Source: Proales similis (lineage: Eukaryota > Rotifera > Eurotatoria > Ploima > Proalidae). From it: 64,000 bases of DNA. The DNA is taken from contig JAGVRJ010000014.1 of the NCBI GenBank assembly GCA_019059635.1, forward strand, positions 124,001 through 188,000. The letters are read 5' to 3'. Below, piece by piece: positions 45,167 to 58,167 of this stretch; position 1 is the first letter of the stretch; each line of letters starts with the position of its first letter. The notes under the pieces are model-generated. The model worked only from the letters and a program-made list of their open reading frames with translations, was not told the origin of the DNA and searched no databases. Position numbers and translations under genes: made by a program.

Positions 45167-47873
45167 GCAAGTTGCCTTCTTATGAAGGTTCTTGTCTTCC
45201 TGTTTGTCATGTCATAAATCAGATGAAGCCCAGACAGGAAAAACAAAAAGAAATATGAATTCTGCGAAATGTTCTCGTGCGAGTGAAAATAAAAGAAAAA
45301 AAAATCGCAAGAAGGCCTGCAAGGCCAAGGCGGAATGAGAAGGAGGAAGAGAAGAGAAGGCAGCTTGTTGCCATTAAGAAGCAAATCTGCACCGAATTAG
45401 CCGAATTTCGCACCAGTCACGTAGGATCGGCCCAAGCGAACAATAGAGAAAGAGAGACGAGAAAAAGAGCCGAGACAAGAGAAGGAGCCGCGTCGAGGCT
45501 GAGATAAAGGAGGAAAAAGGAGCCGATGCAAAAGAGCTGCGAGGTCGGGAATGAGCGTTGAAATAGAGCTGCGAGCCGTGATGCAAGTTACGCTCATTTC
45601 TATGGACTTGACCAAGCTTGAGCGTGATTAAATTCGATTGCAATGAGAAATGAGATGGAAATAGAGGCGTGAAATAATAATTCAATGCAGCAAAAGATTG
45701 AAGGAAACATTGATTTTAGTTTATCGAGATGATGACGACGACTATCAAGACTGAAAAGAGAGCCGATTGAACGCGCACACAACCAAAGTGACGTGAAAAA
45801 CAAGCAGCATGCTTGTGCTGCCGCTTGTCTTTGTGAGCTTGCCCGTGTGTGTGTGCTCTTGATTTTTCTTTATTTGCGCCCACATGGTCGATGGAGAGAG
45901 TCAGTGACTGGGCCAGCGACGTCTGCCCGATCAGCCGTGCAGACAATGCACATAATCATCATTAAAAGCCAAATGAGCAGGTATTTTAATTATGATTTAT
46001 TTTTCCTACTCAGTGCGGAGCGGTGTGTGCGCGTTTCTATTGTTGCTCGGCTCGTTCTGGAGATTTCTTCTTACGAGAAACTCTAATGACAGAGGCGAAA
46101 AAAAAAGAAAGAGAAAAGAAAGCGAGCAGAGAAGGGAGACGATGAGAGTGATTGATAGACAACTGAAGAAATATATCGAGACAGATATCTCTCTCTCTCT
46201 CTTCATCTTCATTAGAACGAATCAAATATTTAGGAAAGAAAAATATGAGAAAGAGAAAGGAGGCAAACGAGGAGAAAGCGCGATGCAAAGAAATGAGAAA
46301 ATAGCCTACTTTGTCTTCACTTTTTTCAATCGAACTTCATCGCTCCTTCTAGTTGTTTGTGTGCGCTGTAATGTTTGAGAATAGTTTTCTCGTTGAGTAA
46401 ATTAAGAAAAAACTTAAACAAGACCGAGCAGAATAGAAGCACTCGGCAGTCGACGATTATTCATCGAGCCGCGTAGATACCACATAGCGCATAGCGAGCA
46501 AGAGAACGAGCATGAAAATAGCTGATTTGTAAAGGCTAGGAGGCAAGAAAAAAGAAAAACTGAACGAGAGGGAGGGGAGAGAAGAAGACGAGCGAGACCG
46601 ACAGACAGGAGAGCAAGCGAGTGGTGGGCGAACGAATGAGTCGGTAGATAAATTGAATGAATAAGCAAAGATCGAGTGATGATGATTTAAGAAGCCGCAT
46701 TTCAAGGCGATCGAAAAAGATCTTGAGCAATGATGCATGATGCTCGGCTCGTACTAGAGCTCTCAACGCCCTCGTTCCCTTTCTCCCCGTTGCGCTGGCA
46801 TTCGGCCTCTGCCTCGCTCTTGCCTCCTCTGATTTGGAATTATTAAATTCGACGGTTAGATCATTGATTTGCAGCGTATAGACACGAGCGGGACTGACTG
46901 GGCCTATTCGCATTTGAGGCCTTCACTCGCAGATCTGCGCGGCGTCTAATTTGATGGCAGTCTTAATAGGATTTTGTGCCGTTTTGGATTTGACCCTTTA
47001 CTCCACACTTTGCTCGCTTCCTTCCGCTCGTGTCAGAAAAGCGGCAGCAGCAGCAGCAGCAGAGTGAGCGTGAACAGCCAGCAAAATGGAGCTGTTCCGC
47101 TCTTGCTCTCACAATTTTCTCTAATTATCAAGTCAGCTCTAGCCGTCTCGCATGTGGCATATGTCTGCTTTTGCGTTGTGCTGAGGTCTGCTGCAGAGTC
47201 GAGCAGAAAAGAAACGAGAAAGCAAGGCTCGAGGAGAAACAGAGAATCGAAAAGTTGCGTGCAATCAAAAAGTGTAAGCAATCTGGCCCGTTTTGATTAT
47301 ATTACGAGCACTTACAATAAGAAAGATGCTTTCTTGACGGCTGATTTCTCATGCGGCGCTTCGAGGCCCTGCTGCCTAATTTAAATCAATCATTTCGCTC
47401 TGATCGAGCCGAATCAAGCCTTGGAGCCGATTCAGCATCATTCCCACGAGGCGAGTCGGCCATTAACATTTACGTCTCGTTACCGCAGCCGCCTCGCGTG
47501 CCAGGCCCGCACCCTTGATATTTGAGTTGGAAATTCACAAATCGATCATCCGGGACTTGAAAGCTGTTGAATATCGGCAGCGAGCAGCTAGACGAACAAG
47601 TAACCGGCAGGCTGGCCAGAGTCTTGATCTATTTGTTGTTTATTCAGAATAATATTATACACCCAGAGAGAGCCGTTTAACTTAATAAAGGGCCAGCCAC
47701 ACAAAGACAAAATAATGAAGAAGAGATCTCCTCTTATGAAAGGGAATCTTGAAAGGAGTTCTTGTTGTGTTGATCAAGACGATCCAGAATTTGAGTGAAT
47801 AGACGACGAGCTGGTGGCTGGCTAGTTGTGGACTGAGTGCGAGCAGGAGGTGGTGTAGGCAAGCTGCTTGTGT

Positions 47874-50363
47874 CTAAGTGAACAAGTCCTCTCGGTCGGC
47901 CGAGTAAGTCTCGCCGTCTTCGGCTGCAGTAAAGTTCAGGAAGTGGGCAGGCCGATGCACCTCGTGATAGAACTCCTTGGGATTGGCCAGCTGCAGCTCG
48001 TACTTTATGTCCGGGTCGAATCTAACTCCCATGAAGTTGTAGTTCCACGATCCCTGGCCGGGCACCATGAAGAAGCCCAGGAATCGATCGGACAGGAGCA
48101 TTTGCACGCGCTCATAGTGCGAGGGCAAGTAGCCTTTCGGGTTGGCACCTTTCTCAGTGTTGGCCTTGCCCCATTCAAAGCCGCTCGGAGTGAGCTTGTA
48201 GGCGGTTAGAGACACCGAGCCGGGCGTAAACGAGCACGTGATCACAATTGTCTTCTCTCCGTCCCAGGACGGATTCTCGCCCATTATCTTTGAGTGAATG
48301 CACACGTCGAGCGGCGACAGTTGCGGCATCTCGTTCGGCTGCGTGTGAATCCAGCCAAGCGGCTCGAGCTCTTTGAGGTACTCGTGCTGCGGCAGCATGT
48401 TGGGCAGTTGCACGGCCTGATGGGTGCCCAGCTGAGGCACCATCACCACGCACCTGATCTCTTTGACCTGTGGATTGTCGGGCGGGCTCACTCCGTACAA
48501 ATAGCCTGCTATTTCGCACCGCAGATCCGAAATGGTGATGAACTTCTTCAGCACGTTCTTGGGCAGAATGTAGGTGTAGCCGGTCTCTTTTATATCGTCC
48601 GACGACACGTAGATATGGTTGGTTCGCAAGTGCAGGTTGGTGGCCGAGATGGCGCGCACTCTCCACTCTGTCTTTGACGAGAAGGTGGCCGTCTCGTAGT
48701 TGCTTGTGGTCGACGTGATGATCTCGTCGCCGTGCTTGTTCACCGATCGAGTGGTCGTGGCGGTCAGCTGAGTCTGCTCCTTGGTCTGCTTTTCGATTTC
48801 GGCGATCTGCTGGCGCTGGGCCGAAGGCGCCGTGATCTCCATGCCGAGAATGATGTCACGAATCTCGGACTGGGTGAGCGAGGCCACGTTCACGTTGTTC
48901 TTTTTGCCGTAGTCGGCCAATATCAAGTCCTTGAGCGCCACTTCCACATTTATCCACTCGGTCGGAGTGAGACTGGGCCAAATGTGATGCGCCTCGGTGA
49001 TGGTCGTTTTGTCCGGCTTGAGGATCATTTTCGTTCGATCGTTGTTGACGTGCAGCGCCTTCAGAATCAGAATGAGACGCGAGAAGGCCGTGTAGGAGCT
49101 GATGTCCTTGAGCCAGTCGTCGTACAAATTGAAGAGGACCATTTGAGGCTCGGTCGCCTTGAGAATCAAGTCGCCGAATTTCTCCACTTTGAGACAGGCC
49201 TGGAAGGGCAGCTGCAGCTCGCTGCCCTTGATCACAATGTTGGGAAAGTCGAGCAGGTGAACCTCGAGCGGGTCAAGCATACCCTTTCGGGTGACAATGA
49301 TCTGCTTGGGCTGCTCTTCCACAGGCAACGAGCGAATGAGAGCGGCCACTTCTTCGGCCGTTTTCCACTTGGCCAGCTGGCCGAGACGCTTCTGTCCGGC
49401 CCAGACACTCGTGTGAATGATCTTGAGGAACAGTTGGCCAGTGCGCGGATTGAATATGAAGATGGCGCCGTTTATGGGCTTGGTGGTCAGATTGCCCTCG
49501 TACGTCTTGTGGATCGTGACTCTGTAGACATTCGTGTCGTCCACGAACCAGATGATTTGATTGCTGAACAGCTCGCCGTAGTTCTGACTCGACAAATAGG
49601 GCTCGGTGGGCTCGGACGAGTAGAGCTGGAGGCCTTTGCGAATGCGCTCGCGCAGCACGTAGAGCGCCGGATTGGCCTTCATTATCTTGGCCATCGCCTG
49701 CTGGATGAGCGGCTTGCAGCCCGGGAACCAATTGCCGAACGCCGAATGCAGATTGTAGGCCAGATCGAGCGCGATCATGCAGCCGGTCGGCGACGGATAG
49801 ATGCTCATGTTGTCGGTTGTGTAGTCGAGGAACTTGGCGCGCGCATATCGCTCAATATCGTGCGAATCGTAGTCTCCCCAGCGCAGCTGAATGTCCAGCC
49901 AGAACTTTTGCGTGGTCGTGTTGTCCATGACGTCGCGCGAGTCGGCCAGCAGGCTCGGCTTGCTCACGTTCCATTTGTAGGCGGCGAACAAAAGTATGTC
50001 GGCGCACGACGAGTTCATCTTGTAAGACTTGCGCGGGTGGATAGTCTCCTTTTGAACGGTCTCGATCTCGAGCGCGTCCAGCTCTTGGTCGAACACTTGA
50101 CACAGATCCATCACAACCGACTCGTGGATCTTTTGCCACAAGTGAGCTCTGAATATTTGAATCAGCGAGATCTTGAGCGTCGGAATCTTGCCGTGCATGA
50201 ATATGCCGGTGAGATCGAGCTGCACCTGGAAGCCGACGTAGACGTTGGCGCGGTTGATGGTGGGCGACCACCACAGAGTGAATCGACGGTTCGGAATCTG
50301 ATTGAGACCGGAGCGCTGCGCGTTGGTCAACTTTTTCCATCTCATCGACTCTTCGAAGCCGCT

Positions 50364-50405
<42 letters not shown>

Positions 50406-51489
50406 GCCCTTGAACAGAGTGTGCTCGAGAATGCCCTCGACGCCGCCCAGCGCTTGGATCATGTCCGTGCGGTAGTTGTTCAAATTCCACAGCTTGCCGT
50501 CGTGTCGCTGATGCGTCCACCAGAACGGGTTCTGCTTGAGGATCTGGTACTGCTTGAAGTCGGTGCGCACTCGCCAGCCCTTGTCATAGGCAAGCACGTG
50601 TCTGTCCTTCTGGAACAGAGTGTTTATGCGAGGAATGCCACGGTCCCAGCTGTCTTCTAGATCTTCAAGAGTGAGCCGCTTGTTCTGGGCGTTGGCCTCT
50701 TGCCGCTTCAGCGCGTACTCGGCCCAGACGCGTTGTGAGTCGATGAACTCGCTCTCCCAGGGCATGATGTACCGATACAAGTTCGGAATGAGCTGGTCTT
50801 CGTTGTGGCTCATGCCCGATCTGAAGTGGGTGATGGCCGTGTCGGTTTGCTTCGACCAGCGCAGATCCGACTGCGGTATGAGCACGTGGCCCATCGACAA
50901 CATGCCCAGGCCGCCCAGCTCCTTGGGCGTGTAGAACACCACGGGCGGAAATCTGCTCGGCATTTTCGAGTTCAGGCCGATCTTGATTCGAGTCTGAATC
51001 TTGTTCTCGCATTTGACGAGCAGATCGAGTATCTCCTGGGTGTTGACCACCGCCTCGCGGTAGTAGGTCATCAAGCCGATCAGAGCCGTGTTCCATTTGT
51101 TCACAATTTTGGTGAATGTGGTCGAGCCGGACGCCATGAGTATTTGGCGCACTCGATTGTGAAAGCGGTGCATCGACTCGTCGTCGACGCGCAAGAAGCA
51201 CTGGGCCGTTCTCTCTTTGGTGATCTCGTTTTGCAGGTTCCACACGCCGTCCTTGTGAATGAACTCCTGGTTGAGCGCGCGACACTTGGGCAAGATGCGG
51301 CACTCGAAGCCGCACATGTTAAACAGCAGATTGGGATTGTCCTTGGAGTAAACGCTAACAAACGACTCGTCCCATTCGATGGTGGTGATGGCTCGCGGCA
51401 AGCGGTTCTTTATGTCCCAGAACACGGCCCGGCCTAGATTCACGTCGTGCTTCATCAGTCGCATGCGAGCGTCTCTTGGCCAGCATTTC

Positions 51490-51524
<35 letters not shown>

Positions 51525-54500
51525 GTCCGGATGCTCGGTCAAGTAGCGCTGGATCAGATCTTTGGCCTCGTCGGCCGTGAAGCGCAGCATCATGTGAATG
51601 CGGTCCACATAGCGGCTGTAGAGGCGAATCGGATGGGCCGTCTCGATGTCGACGTTCTGGAACTGAAGGAAGTTGTTGGGCAACTGCGGCGGGCCGGCCA
51701 TCTCACTGCCACGGTGCAGGCCGAGCACGAGCAGATCGAGCATCAGGCCGTAGTATTGGACCACGAACGAGGCGAACTGGAGGCCTCGGATGATGCCGTA
51801 CGAGTTGGTGTGGTTCATGTCCTTGTAGTTGATCACAACGTTGTTCTTGGCCGTCATGTAGTCGGCGATGTTGTGGTCGACGATCAAGCGCAGCAGTCGA
51901 TTCAAAAACGTCAAGTCGATCTTCTCGTACAACTTTTCGAACTTGGTCTCCATCATGACCACACACTGGCCTTCGCTCGTGTCCCACACGTCGTGCAAGT
52001 TGTTTATGCCCTGGCACCACTTGTAGACGAGCAGTGGCGGCGGCTCCGAGTCGCCCGGCTTTATCCAGGCGGGGAACAAGTGCCGCTTGTCGGCCTCGTA
52101 CCACAAGTACTGGTCCAGATAGGCGTCGGTGATCTTCTCAAGCGGCTCCACTTCGTAGACCGGAATCAGATGCGAGTAGAGGTCCATGAACTCGATGGCC
52201 ACTTCTTTGAACGCGCGCTGTGTGAGCAGATGGCGCTTGATGCGCGACAAGGCCTCGTGCGGGTTGTCGTACGCCTGCTCGATCAAGCCGAGCTCTTCTC
52301 TCTGCGACTGGTTGAGACGCGACTTGACCGAATAGGCCTCTTTGAGTCGTTCGAGCGCCAGAATGAGCAGCTTGGTGTCGTGCTTGTAGGAGAGCGGCGG
52401 GAACGGAATGGGAGAGAATCTGCGCGACTCGAGCCAGTGCACCATGCTGGTGTAGACGGCTACTGCCTCCTCGGCGGTTATGTACGGCCCGTCCTTGAGA
52501 TAGTTGTGCTGACGCTCCTGCTCGGCCTTGAGGAAGAGACGCGTGAGACGACCGAGGTTCTTCTTGCAGACTGTTTTGTCGACGGTCGCGCCGCGTCTAA
52601 TTCGCTCTCGATTGTAGTGCGCTGTGCTCGTCCACCAGTCGGCCTTGGCCTTCACGTAGCGCAGAATCATGTTCTCGATCGGAATGGGCAGTCCGGGCAC
52701 CTTCCACGGAATGTTGGCTTTCCAGCAGCGCCACGCCTCGCTCAAGTGCTGAAGAATGGTCTTGGCCTTGTTCTGCTTGATTCCGTCCGGCATCATGTCG
52801 AGTATGTCGTGCATGACCGCGGCGCGCAGCTCGAGGTCATAGTGCGACTCGACGCGCTGTTTGGTCACCGTCTTGGCGATTCCTTTCGAGTGGCGTCCTT
52901 CGAACTGGCGCGCGAGCAGATTGCCCAGCCAGCGCTCGAGCAGCGGAGTGATGCCGCGCATGAAGAACAGCCAGACACGCCAGCCGGGCGTCCAAATTCC
53001 GCAGCCCGGGCCCTTGCCCACCGGGCCTGTGTTGAATCGGTAGTAGATCACGTGCTTCAAGTCCTTGCACATTCGGATCTGTCTCATTAGCTTGTACTTG
53101 TATCTGTACATGCCGGTGAGCTGGCCGACATGGGCGAACGTGAACTGAAGGCCGTCGGCCAGCTGAAACGCGTCCACGTTGCCCAGACGGTACTGCACAT
53201 GCGAGTCGACAATCAGCTTGGTGAGGCGCAGAATCTCACGGCAGAGGTGAAACGCGTTGCCGAAGCGCGACTTCTTTCTCTCCTTGGTGGTCAGCGTCTT
53301 GATCGGCTTCAAGTTGAAGTTGTAGTCCAGATGAAGGTAGTTCAAGTTCTTCCGGTGAATGAGCAGATTGAGCATGTTGTAGCCCTGGCGGCAGACTTGA
53401 AGGCCGGCCTCGACCCAGTCGACAGTGGTCGACTGAAAGAACTTTGTCGCTTTAAACGAGCGGAACAAGTAGCGCTTCTTCTGCGGCTTCGGCTTTCGGT
53501 GATGCAGCGAATTGAGCACCCAGAGCTTGAGCATCTTTTGGTAGGACACTCTCACTTTGACTGGATGCGTGGAGGGACAGTGCTCGCGGTACCAGGTCTT
53601 TACCAGGGGAATGTCAACGGCGCGTCTGGTCACGCCCGAGCGAATGTTGTAGGGACGACGCGCCCACAAGAGTGCGATGCCGTTGGCAGTGTTCTCTGTG
53701 TAGAGCGGCGTCTCTTGCAGCAACGGCTCGACGCCCTCGGGCAGCTCGAACTCTTCGTCCTGCTTCTCATCAACGAGCTCGTCGATTAGCTTGGCGAACG
53801 GCGATGCCTTCGAAGCCGAGCTGCGATGCGAGGTCGGATTTATCAACGGGTCAAAGTAGAAGGCGGGCAAGTCCGGGTCTTCGGTCTTGATGAACACCAC
53901 GTTGGGCGTGTGGTACCAGGACAGGTGCACTTTGTACGGAAAGCTGTTGTACAGGTAGGGAAAGGCGATGCGGTATTCGGTGCGCACCGGCTGTCTGATG
54001 ATGATCTTGTGGATGTCGTTGAACTCGTTCCAGTCCTCGTCGTTCGGGTTCACGTCTTTGACGAGCGGCTCAAATTTGGGACCGCCCGGAATGGCGATGT
54101 TGAGTGCCTTGGCGGTAAAGAACGACTTGAGGTCGAACAAATAGAAATAGTTGTCGTCCGCCAGGTCGGTGAGCAGCTGATTGCCCAGACGATACAAATT
54201 GGAAATTATGGGCAGGGATAGAGTCCAGCGCCGATAGGTAGAGCCGTTGATGCCAAACTTTTTGCCCACAAGGGGCTTATGGTCGTAGAACCAGTCGTAG
54301 ATCTCCTTGTCCTCCTCCTCGTCGAGCTCGAGCTGAATGGGCTCGAGCGGCTCCACGTCAAGAATGTTGTCGGCGTAGTCGAGCGGAGGCTCTTCGTCGT
54401 CGAACGGAGGGAAGCGCATTCGCTTAAAGTGACGCCTATCTCTCTTCTCTCGTCTCATGGCGATCCACATGGAGCCCCACTGCGCCAAGTAGATGGGCTC

Positions 54501-54944
54501 GGCCACCCAAGGGATCTCGTTCACGAACGTGATCGCGCCCGTGATGTGATAAATCACTTTGACGTCGCGAATCTGCTCCCAGGGCATGGGCATGTTCTCG
54601 AGCAGCTTCATAACCGCGTGCGGCATGTACTTGAGTGCGCCGAGATAGGCACGCTTGTCGTTGCGGAACTTCTTGGCCGTCATGTCGCCGTGGTCGCGCA
54701 CGATTTTCCTCAAATGCTCGACCGGCATGTCCTCCTTCTGGGCGTCGACAAAGCCGAACTTGCGCTTCTCCGAATAGCGCTTGCCCTGCAGCTGCTGCCA
54801 TTTTCTCGCCTTGTCTCTCAATTTCTCCTCGTCAAGCTCCTGAATCAGTTGACGCTGATTTTGCAACTGCGCTGTCGTGTAGTACTGCGCCTGTTGCTGT
54901 AAACTCGACACAGGCGTCGCGCCCATGTTCGCTTGATTCGACAT
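47874..54944 (-). CDS. PRPF8: Pre-mRNA-processing-splicing factor 8 (U5 snRNP core)
   Basis: An uninterrupted frame of 2,356 residues, close to the usual roughly 2,335. The short N-terminal leader is followed by the very conserved [20 protein letters not shown]. The N-terminal domain has [20 protein letters not shown]. The reverse-transcriptase-like core carries [11 protein letters not shown]-like and [20 protein letters not shown] segments. The endonuclease-like and RNase H-like domains follow ([20 protein letters not shown]), and a Jab1/MPN domain ends at [10 protein letters not shown]. It is the largest spliceosome protein: it cradles the U5/U6/U2 catalytic RNA, and its Jab1 domain regulates BRR2. 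A 7 kb gene with no intron is striking, since PRPF8 usually has dozens in animals. The coding strand reads naturally, arguing against a processed pseudogene. Confidence 0.98.
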
Positions 54945-55979
54945 GGCCTCTTGATCGATTCCTCGCTCTCTTTCTCTCTCCTTCTGTATAGCTGTCTATC
55001 TCTCTCTCTCTCTCTCTCTCTATTTGTGTTGTTCAATCTCTTAGAACGCCGTAAACTAGCAAACTCAATTGGTTTCAGTGGTATTGGCCAACCTATGCTC
55101 AACAGCGGCTAACCAACAGTTCTCGTATACTCTCCAATATGGTTTTTAAAATTGGCTTTAAAATGACTGCCTTTTGCTAGTCTGAGCGTTTTGATTGGCC
55201 GCTCGGCTCCATCGAGCGCATGTACGGCAATTGGTCGCTCACCGATTAAAGCACATGCCCTCGCGACGTTTATGTAAGAGACCAATGAGAACTAGCTTTA
55301 CATTAGGGCAGCAGTCTACTTGGCGAGCATCCGTTCTCGTCGACCTGCGCCTGCAGAGATCAGCTCCGAGCCGACAAGGAAAAAAGAGAAAATTTGATTT
55401 AGGCCTGTTGAAGCTCTCAAGCTGTTCAAGTTGTCTGATCTCATTCTGATCATAGTTTGTTTATTTTTTTCTCTTCTTCTTCTAAACTAGATAGGGGAAT
55501 CGATTACGTAACGTGGAAAATCGCTCGAGCAGACGCGAATTTACAGCCGATTAAAGAGGAACAAAATCAAAAACGATTTAGAGCAGCGTGGGCATCGAAC
55601 ACGAACGAACAGCAGCAGCAGCAGCAGCAGCGGAGAGCAGAAGAGAAGAGAGCAGCGGTGGCATGGGGAGAGAAGCGCATCAAGATGAGATAGCAGCGAT
55701 TTGGAAGCAGCCAAATACGAAGGAACGCAATTCAAACGCATTGACGTCACGGACATGATCCCCCAAGAGCGCGATTATGGCCTAGTCTAAAGTAAACATG
55801 CGCTTCTGGCTGGCAAGATTGACTCACAACGCGCTTGAGAGCATAATAACAGCTTTGCGATTATAGCGCCGCGCTAATGTGAACAGGCGTTTATACACCG
55901 GGTCGATAGGAAGACGAGCGCAGAGAAGATAAATCAACGAGTTGTCGCTCAAATTAGAAGCCTTCAAGACACCAGCAAC
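54945..55979. other. PRPF8 upstream region
   Basis: Begins with a (CT)n run, then about 900 bp without a convincing gene. A CAG run lies at 55610-55631. It probably holds the PRPF8 promoter and that of the small gene starting at 55980. Confidence 0.5.
54999..55020. repeat. (CT)n tract in the PRPF8 leader
   Basis: CT dinucleotide run about 55-75 bp upstream of the PRPF8 start codon; a GA run in the sense of the gene. Confidence 0.9.
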
Positions 55980-56379
55980 ATGAACCGGAGCACATTCACC
56001 GCCTATCTGTGCGACGTGCCAATCAGATCTAGCCGGCGATCGACAAACTCGCCCGATTTAGACGAATGTAGGCGCCGACTTGACTACACCGACCGCAAAT
56101 TAGACTCATTAGACGATCGCTGCATGAGCAACTGGACCCGTTGCAACTTTTACTATCAGACTGCGCGTAATTAAGCCATTCTAATTGAAAACCAGTCTCG
56201 CCCTGAACTAACTCACAGCCAACTCAGAGAGCAGAGAGTCGCGTCTGAGACAACTGACCAATGAGAGCAAGCGCTTCCTTCGCTCGACATCGCTGGCAGC
56301 GTCGACTGCAAACAGCACAAGTCGCGTGAAGAGCTCGCGATTCCTCAACAAAGCCAGTCCATCGGTTGGCCGAAGGTGA
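55980..56379 (+). CDS. Unidentified small two-exon gene, copy A
   Basis: Exons 55980-56166 and 56219-56379 with a 52-nt GT-AG intron (phase 1) give 115 residues. The protein is basic and Ser/Arg-rich, without a signal peptide. It begins MNRSTFTAYLCDVPIRSS, has a charged segment with LDYTDRKLDSLDDRCMSNW, and ends with repeated Ser-Arg (SRVKSSRFLNKASPSVGRR). AATAAA at 56521 lies 142 bp after the stop. The second exon has no long frame of its own and is visible only by splicing. No family recognised. The protein of copy B is identical. Confidence 0.5.
56055..56082 (+). repeat. Source of the inverted 28-nt junction insert
   Basis: This 28-nt stretch, in the first exon of the small gene, reappears in reverse complement at 58140-58167, exactly at the join of the two duplicate copies. 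Confidence 0.9.
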
Positions 56380-56824
56380 CCACCCCAACCACCTGGCTGC
56401 GCACCGTGCCATGTCGTCTATTCGAATGACACTGTGAATAGGGGCACGCCGAGTTTTGCTAAATTTATCCTACTACGTTATCCAACTTGAGTGCTAGAAT
56501 GATTTTCTTTGCTATTGACGAATAAAATGAGACCCCAAGACTGTGAGCTGCGCTGTTTACCGGAGCCTAAGGCCGAGTAATTTGCTTGAAATTTTATTCA
56601 TTCATTGGTTCTTACATGGCCGAATGAGTTTGTAAATGGAATTGGAATGAACAAGTAAAACATGATTTAGATCAAACAAAGGCATAGAGCAACAGCAGCA
56701 GCGACAATTACTACAACAAGACCAACAACAGCAACAAAGAGCTGAGTCGCTGGCTGAGCATGCCGACAATGTACTGAAAATAATGGCCTATTTAATACTG
56801 CAGGCATATTTACAAGTGAGTCGA

Positions 56825-58140
56825 TCAAGCGACAGGATGAGAACTATCTGACATTGTGAACCGGACTAGCTTGACAGAGAGATTGGCTCGCGTCTCTGGC
56901 CGACAGTCGTCGTTCAGCTCGCTTTGAGGGTGCTTGGCTAGCTGCTGCTTCATGGCACAGCACAGTCGGGCCATTTTCATCCGAGCGAACGTTCTCTTCA
57001 GCCACGTCAGTTTGCTGTTCGAGCGAAGAGACGGGAATAAAGAGTCGAGCATTTGCTTGCACTGACTGGGCAGACAAAAGCACTTGCTGCCCGGCCGCTC
57101 GAGCAGGCAATGTCCGACCTCTTCCTGGCTGACCTGATGTGGTCGATTTTGCACTTGTTTGAATGTGACGTCGATCGTTTTTGACTTGATGTCGTCACAG
57201 TGGTGCACACGATTGAATGCGTGCAGCCAGGGCTCGTCCGATCGGCCCAATCTCATCGGCTCGTTCAATTTGCGCAGTTCGTCGTTGCTCAGGCAAATGT
57301 AAATCAAACAGTCACACTCGACTAGTTTGTCTTCTTCGTCCATTGAGAACGGCTCATGATGGTCGGCCTTGACCACTCTCACACGAATCGAGCTGATACT
57401 CTTCTAAATGCCGAGCAAATGAAAAAAAGAGCGCATCTAGAATGGCCAACAACTAGATTTACCTTTATTTGTCCAAAATAGTCCTCGGCCAGCCGATAGA
57501 ATCGCTCTTGGGTCGAACAATCGGTAGATGCCGGTACGAGCACTGTGATCCTTTTACTTGTCGAGTCCTCCAGCCAGCTGTTCAATTGAAAGTGTGTCCA
57601 CATTGCGGCTGCCGATGCGATAAACACAAACAGAACAAGAATGATGCTCAGCAAAATGTACTCAAAGCGTCGGCTCGTTCCGAAATAGAGAAAGAAGCGA
57701 GAGCCTTCACTGGGTATGAACAGGCGCATTAGATCACTGTTGGCAGGCAGACGGACCGACCAAATTTGAGTCCAATCGATCTTCAACTCGTTTGTCAATT
57801 CTAGGGCATGATGCACTGCTCGGCCGAGATCGCTCTCATTTGATGTCGGCCTGTGTAGTAGACTCCGGGTCCAAAGTGCCTGCAGGCTGCTGTGGTCTTT
57901 GGCGCATTTGTAATATCGGCGTTCGCTCTCACTGCTGCTGCTGCTGCTCGTCTGAAAGGGCACGTAATTGACAGGATGAGTGGTCACTGTGACTCGGGGT
58001 GCCGATTCTCTTCTCAGACGACGCTTCTTTTGCACGTCCAGCTCGTAGGCCAATTCGATCAGCGTGAGAAGCTTTTCACACGGCTGACATGTGATCTTGT
58101 CGATGGAATCAGACGCTGCTGTTTGGCATTGGCCAGTGCC
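56825..58140 (-). pseudogene. 5'-truncated copy of the receptor gene
   Basis: Contains the last exon (57403-56825) and most of exon 5 (58140-57463) of the receptor gene, apparently identical to copy B, but lacks exons 1-4 and the start of exon 5 (about 500 N-terminal residues, including the signal peptide). Upstream of the break the reading frame continues through the inverted junction insert and then hits TAA, with no ATG between. The transmembrane and cytoplasmic parts are intact. Without a promoter it is probably not expressed, though transcription from a downstream ATG cannot be excluded. Confidence 0.75.
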
Positions 58141-58167
58141 AAGTCGGCGCCTACATTCGTCTAAATC
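58140..58167 (-). repeat. 28-nt inverted insert at the duplication junction
   Basis: Exact reverse complement of 56055-56082. Its last six bases (TAAATC) double as the first six of copy B and its first base as the last of copy A, so 21 nt are strictly extra. Small microhomologies at both ends indicate template switching or templated end joining. Confidence 0.9.

Larger units (their letters stand above)
38463..47873. other. 9.4 kb interval without a recognisable gene
   Basis: This lies upstream of the repeat/PDZ gene and beyond the 3' end of PRPF8, so most of it belongs to the first gene's upstream side. It has many GA/CT-rich stretches, short CA and TG repeats (44531-44553, 45145-45166), GAC/GTC-rich triplets (39790, 41400) and a TATAAAAT box at 42375. 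The longest ATG-initiated frame (43283-42696, minus) is dominated by pyrimidine-rich Phe/Leu/Ser and looks fortuitous. No tRNA, rRNA or known microRNA was recognised by eye. Best reading: regulatory DNA, an unannotated noncoding transcript, or 5' UTR introns. Confidence 0.5.
55930..58140. repeat. 2.2 kb tandem duplication, copy A
   Basis: A 2,211-bp segment that recurs at 58162-60372 (offset 2,232 bp). I found no mismatch wherever I compared the two. It holds one copy of the small two-exon gene (+) and the 3' portion of the receptor gene (-). Confidence 0.95.

Noticed and set aside
48732-50660. Long antisense frames (up to 642 codons) opposite PRPF8
   Set aside because: Shadow frames caused by codon bias of the conserved PRPF8 coding strand; they lack domain features.
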